Shown here in pieces: positions 4,300 to 5,235 of a DNA stretch of 5,235 nucleotides (its first letter is position 1; each line of letters starts with the position of its first letter). Position numbers and translations under genes: made by a program. Under the pieces are notes generated by a model that was not told the origin of the DNA, ran no database searches, and worked only from the letters and a program-made list of their open reading frames with translations. Source of the stretch: Methanomethylovorans sp. PtaU1.Bin073 (lineage in GTDB: Archaea > Halobacteriota > Methanosarcinia > Methanosarcinales > Methanosarcinaceae); NCBI GenBank assembly GCA_002067265.1, contig MVQW01000125.1, forward strand, positions 1 through 5,235, read 5' to 3'.

Positions 4300-5235
4300 T
4301 CATTCATTTTGGAGCTTTTTGTAGTCCATCTCCCTAAGTTTTTTCCTCATGATCTTACCCCCAATTGTTTTTGGCAATTCGTCCATGAATTCAATAGAAC
4401 GGGGGTATTTGTATGGTGCTGTTGTGTGCTTTACATGATTTTGAAGTTCCTGTATCAGCTTTTCCGAAGGTTGGAACCCTTCGTTCAGCACTACAAAAGC
4501 CTTGACTATCATACCCCTTATATTATCAGGAGAACCAATAACAGCAGATTCCTGTACAGCCGGATGTTCAAGAAGTGCACTTTCAACTTCGAAAGGACCT
4601 ATCCTGTAACCTGAACTCTTTATGACGTCATCATCGCGACCTACGAACCAGAAATATCCATCATCATCCGTGTACGCCTTATCACCAGTATAATAGAAGC
4701 CGTTCTGGAATGATTTTTCGTTTTCTTCATCGTTATTAAGGTATTTGACAAGAAGCCCCACCGGCCGCGGGTCAAGTGAGATAGCGATCCTTCCTTCTTC
4801 ATAGTTATTAACCGGTTTCCCGTATTCATCATGCAATTCAATGTTCCATCCCGGAGACGGTTTTCCCATTGAGCCCGGCTTATTGTCTAAGCAGGCAAAA
4901 GATGAGATTGCACAACATGTTTCTGTCTGCCCGTAACCTTCATAGATATTAAGACCTGTCCCCTCTCTCCACACCTTGATTACTTCAGGATTCAATGGCT
5001 CGCCTGCACTACAGCAATGCCTGAGCTGAGTGAGGTCGAACTTTGTAAGGTCGGCAAGTATAAGCATTCTGTAAATAGTGGGAGGGCAGCAGAAAGTTGT
5101 TACTTCATACTTCTCAATAAGCGGAAGCAGCTCGGTTGCTTCGAACTTTCCTCTAATATCATACACAAGGATACATGAACCAGCTATCCATTGCCCGAAT
5201 ATTTTTCCCCATGCGCATTTTGCCCATCCGGTGTC
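4300..5235 (-). CDS. AMP-forming acyl-CoA synthetase (medium-chain type), N-terminus beyond the window
   Basis: The frame is open from the right edge (base 5235, DTGWAKCAWGKIFGQW...) to TGA at 4302-4300, giving 311 visible residues; the GTG at 5166 is internal. The enzyme activates a carboxylic acid with ATP to an acyl-adenylate, then forms the acyl-CoA in the cytoplasm. Visible ANL-superfamily motifs, in numbering of the visible part, are SAGEP (76-80), YGQTE (101-105), TGD (183-185), the hinge GRDDDVIK (199-206), and PKTIGGKIMR with the catalytic Lys at 294. The P-loop motif and about 250 N-terminal residues lie outside. The DTGWAK-x-x-WGK block and FCCPPTIYR resemble the ACSM/medium-chain group, including MacsMa of Methanosarcina acetivorans, which is known to favour branched acids such as 2-methylbutyrate. 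A relation to acetyl-CoA synthetase is also visible, so the exact substrate is uncertain. It appears to end its own transcript at the hairpin after the stop. Confidence 0.94.
   Translation of the reverse strand, partial: DTGWAKCAWGKIFGQWIAGSCILVYDIRGKFEATELLPLIEKYEVTTFCCPPTIYRMLILADLTKFDLTQLRHCCSAGEPLNPEVIKVWREGTGLNIYEGYGQTETCCAISSFACLDNKPGSMGKPSPGWNIELHDEYGKPVNNYEEGRIAISLDPRPVGLLVKYLNNDEENEKSFQNGFYYTGDKAYTDDDGYFWFVGRDDDVIKSSGYRIGPFEVESALLEHPAVQESAVIGSPDNIRGMIVKAFVVLNEGFQPSEKLIQELQNHVKHTTAPYKYPRSIEFMDELPKTIGGKIMRKKLREMDYKKLQNE

Noticed and set aside
4309..4614. A 101-codon plus-strand frame opposite the acyl-CoA synthetase
   Set aside because: It is antisense to the conserved hinge and catalytic-lysine region of the synthetase and has no supporting signals.

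Overview
The window looks like chromosomal DNA from a methanogenic archaeon of the Methanosarcinaceae, in the style of Methanosarcina, Methanolobus or Methanococcoides. This is an inference from protein character, strong Shine-Dalgarno sequences, AT-rich spacers with archaeal TATA-like boxes, and an acyl-CoA synthetase of the methanogen MacsMa type. No rRNA or other marker gene is present, so the genus is not fixed.

Layout from left to right. (1) 1-1191, plus strand: the C-terminal two thirds of a hybrid-cluster protein (Hcp), cut by the left edge, with every hybrid-cluster ligand present. (2) 1192-1328: a convergent spacer with two perfect 7-bp hairpins. (3) 1329-1937, minus: a GNAT acetyltransferase of the YhbS/COG3153 type, starting at GTG behind a strong Shine-Dalgarno. 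(4) 1938-2187: a divergent AT-rich promoter spacer. (5) 2188-2481, plus: a 97-residue two-helix membrane protein resembling DUF4405, a cytochrome-b-like family. (6) 2554-3162, minus: a 202-residue soluble protein that I do not recognise. (7) 3364-4100, minus: a self-contained unit made of a TATA box, a leader of about 140 nt folded into successive hairpins, a 169-residue exported protein of unknown function, and a hairpin plus T-tract terminator. (8) 4300-5235, minus: the C-terminal part of an AMP-forming acyl-CoA synthetase, cut by the right edge.

The genes do not form one operon. Orientations alternate (+, -, +, -, -, -), and most genes have their own candidate promoter or terminator. The window is best read as independent single-gene units: nitrosative or oxidative stress defence (Hcp), an acetyltransferase, a small membrane redox-like protein, an unknown soluble protein, an exported protein and an acyl-CoA synthetase. 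I see no transposase, CRISPR array, tRNA or rRNA.

The most unusual element is the leader of the exported-protein gene. In the minus-strand RNA, three perfect 7-bp hairpins stand end to end (4061 to 4003), two weaker ones follow, and a last 5-bp hairpin holds the Shine-Dalgarno in its loop just before the ATG. A TATA-like box lies where it would start transcription immediately before the first hairpin. This may be a cis-regulatory RNA; I could not match it to a known riboswitch class.
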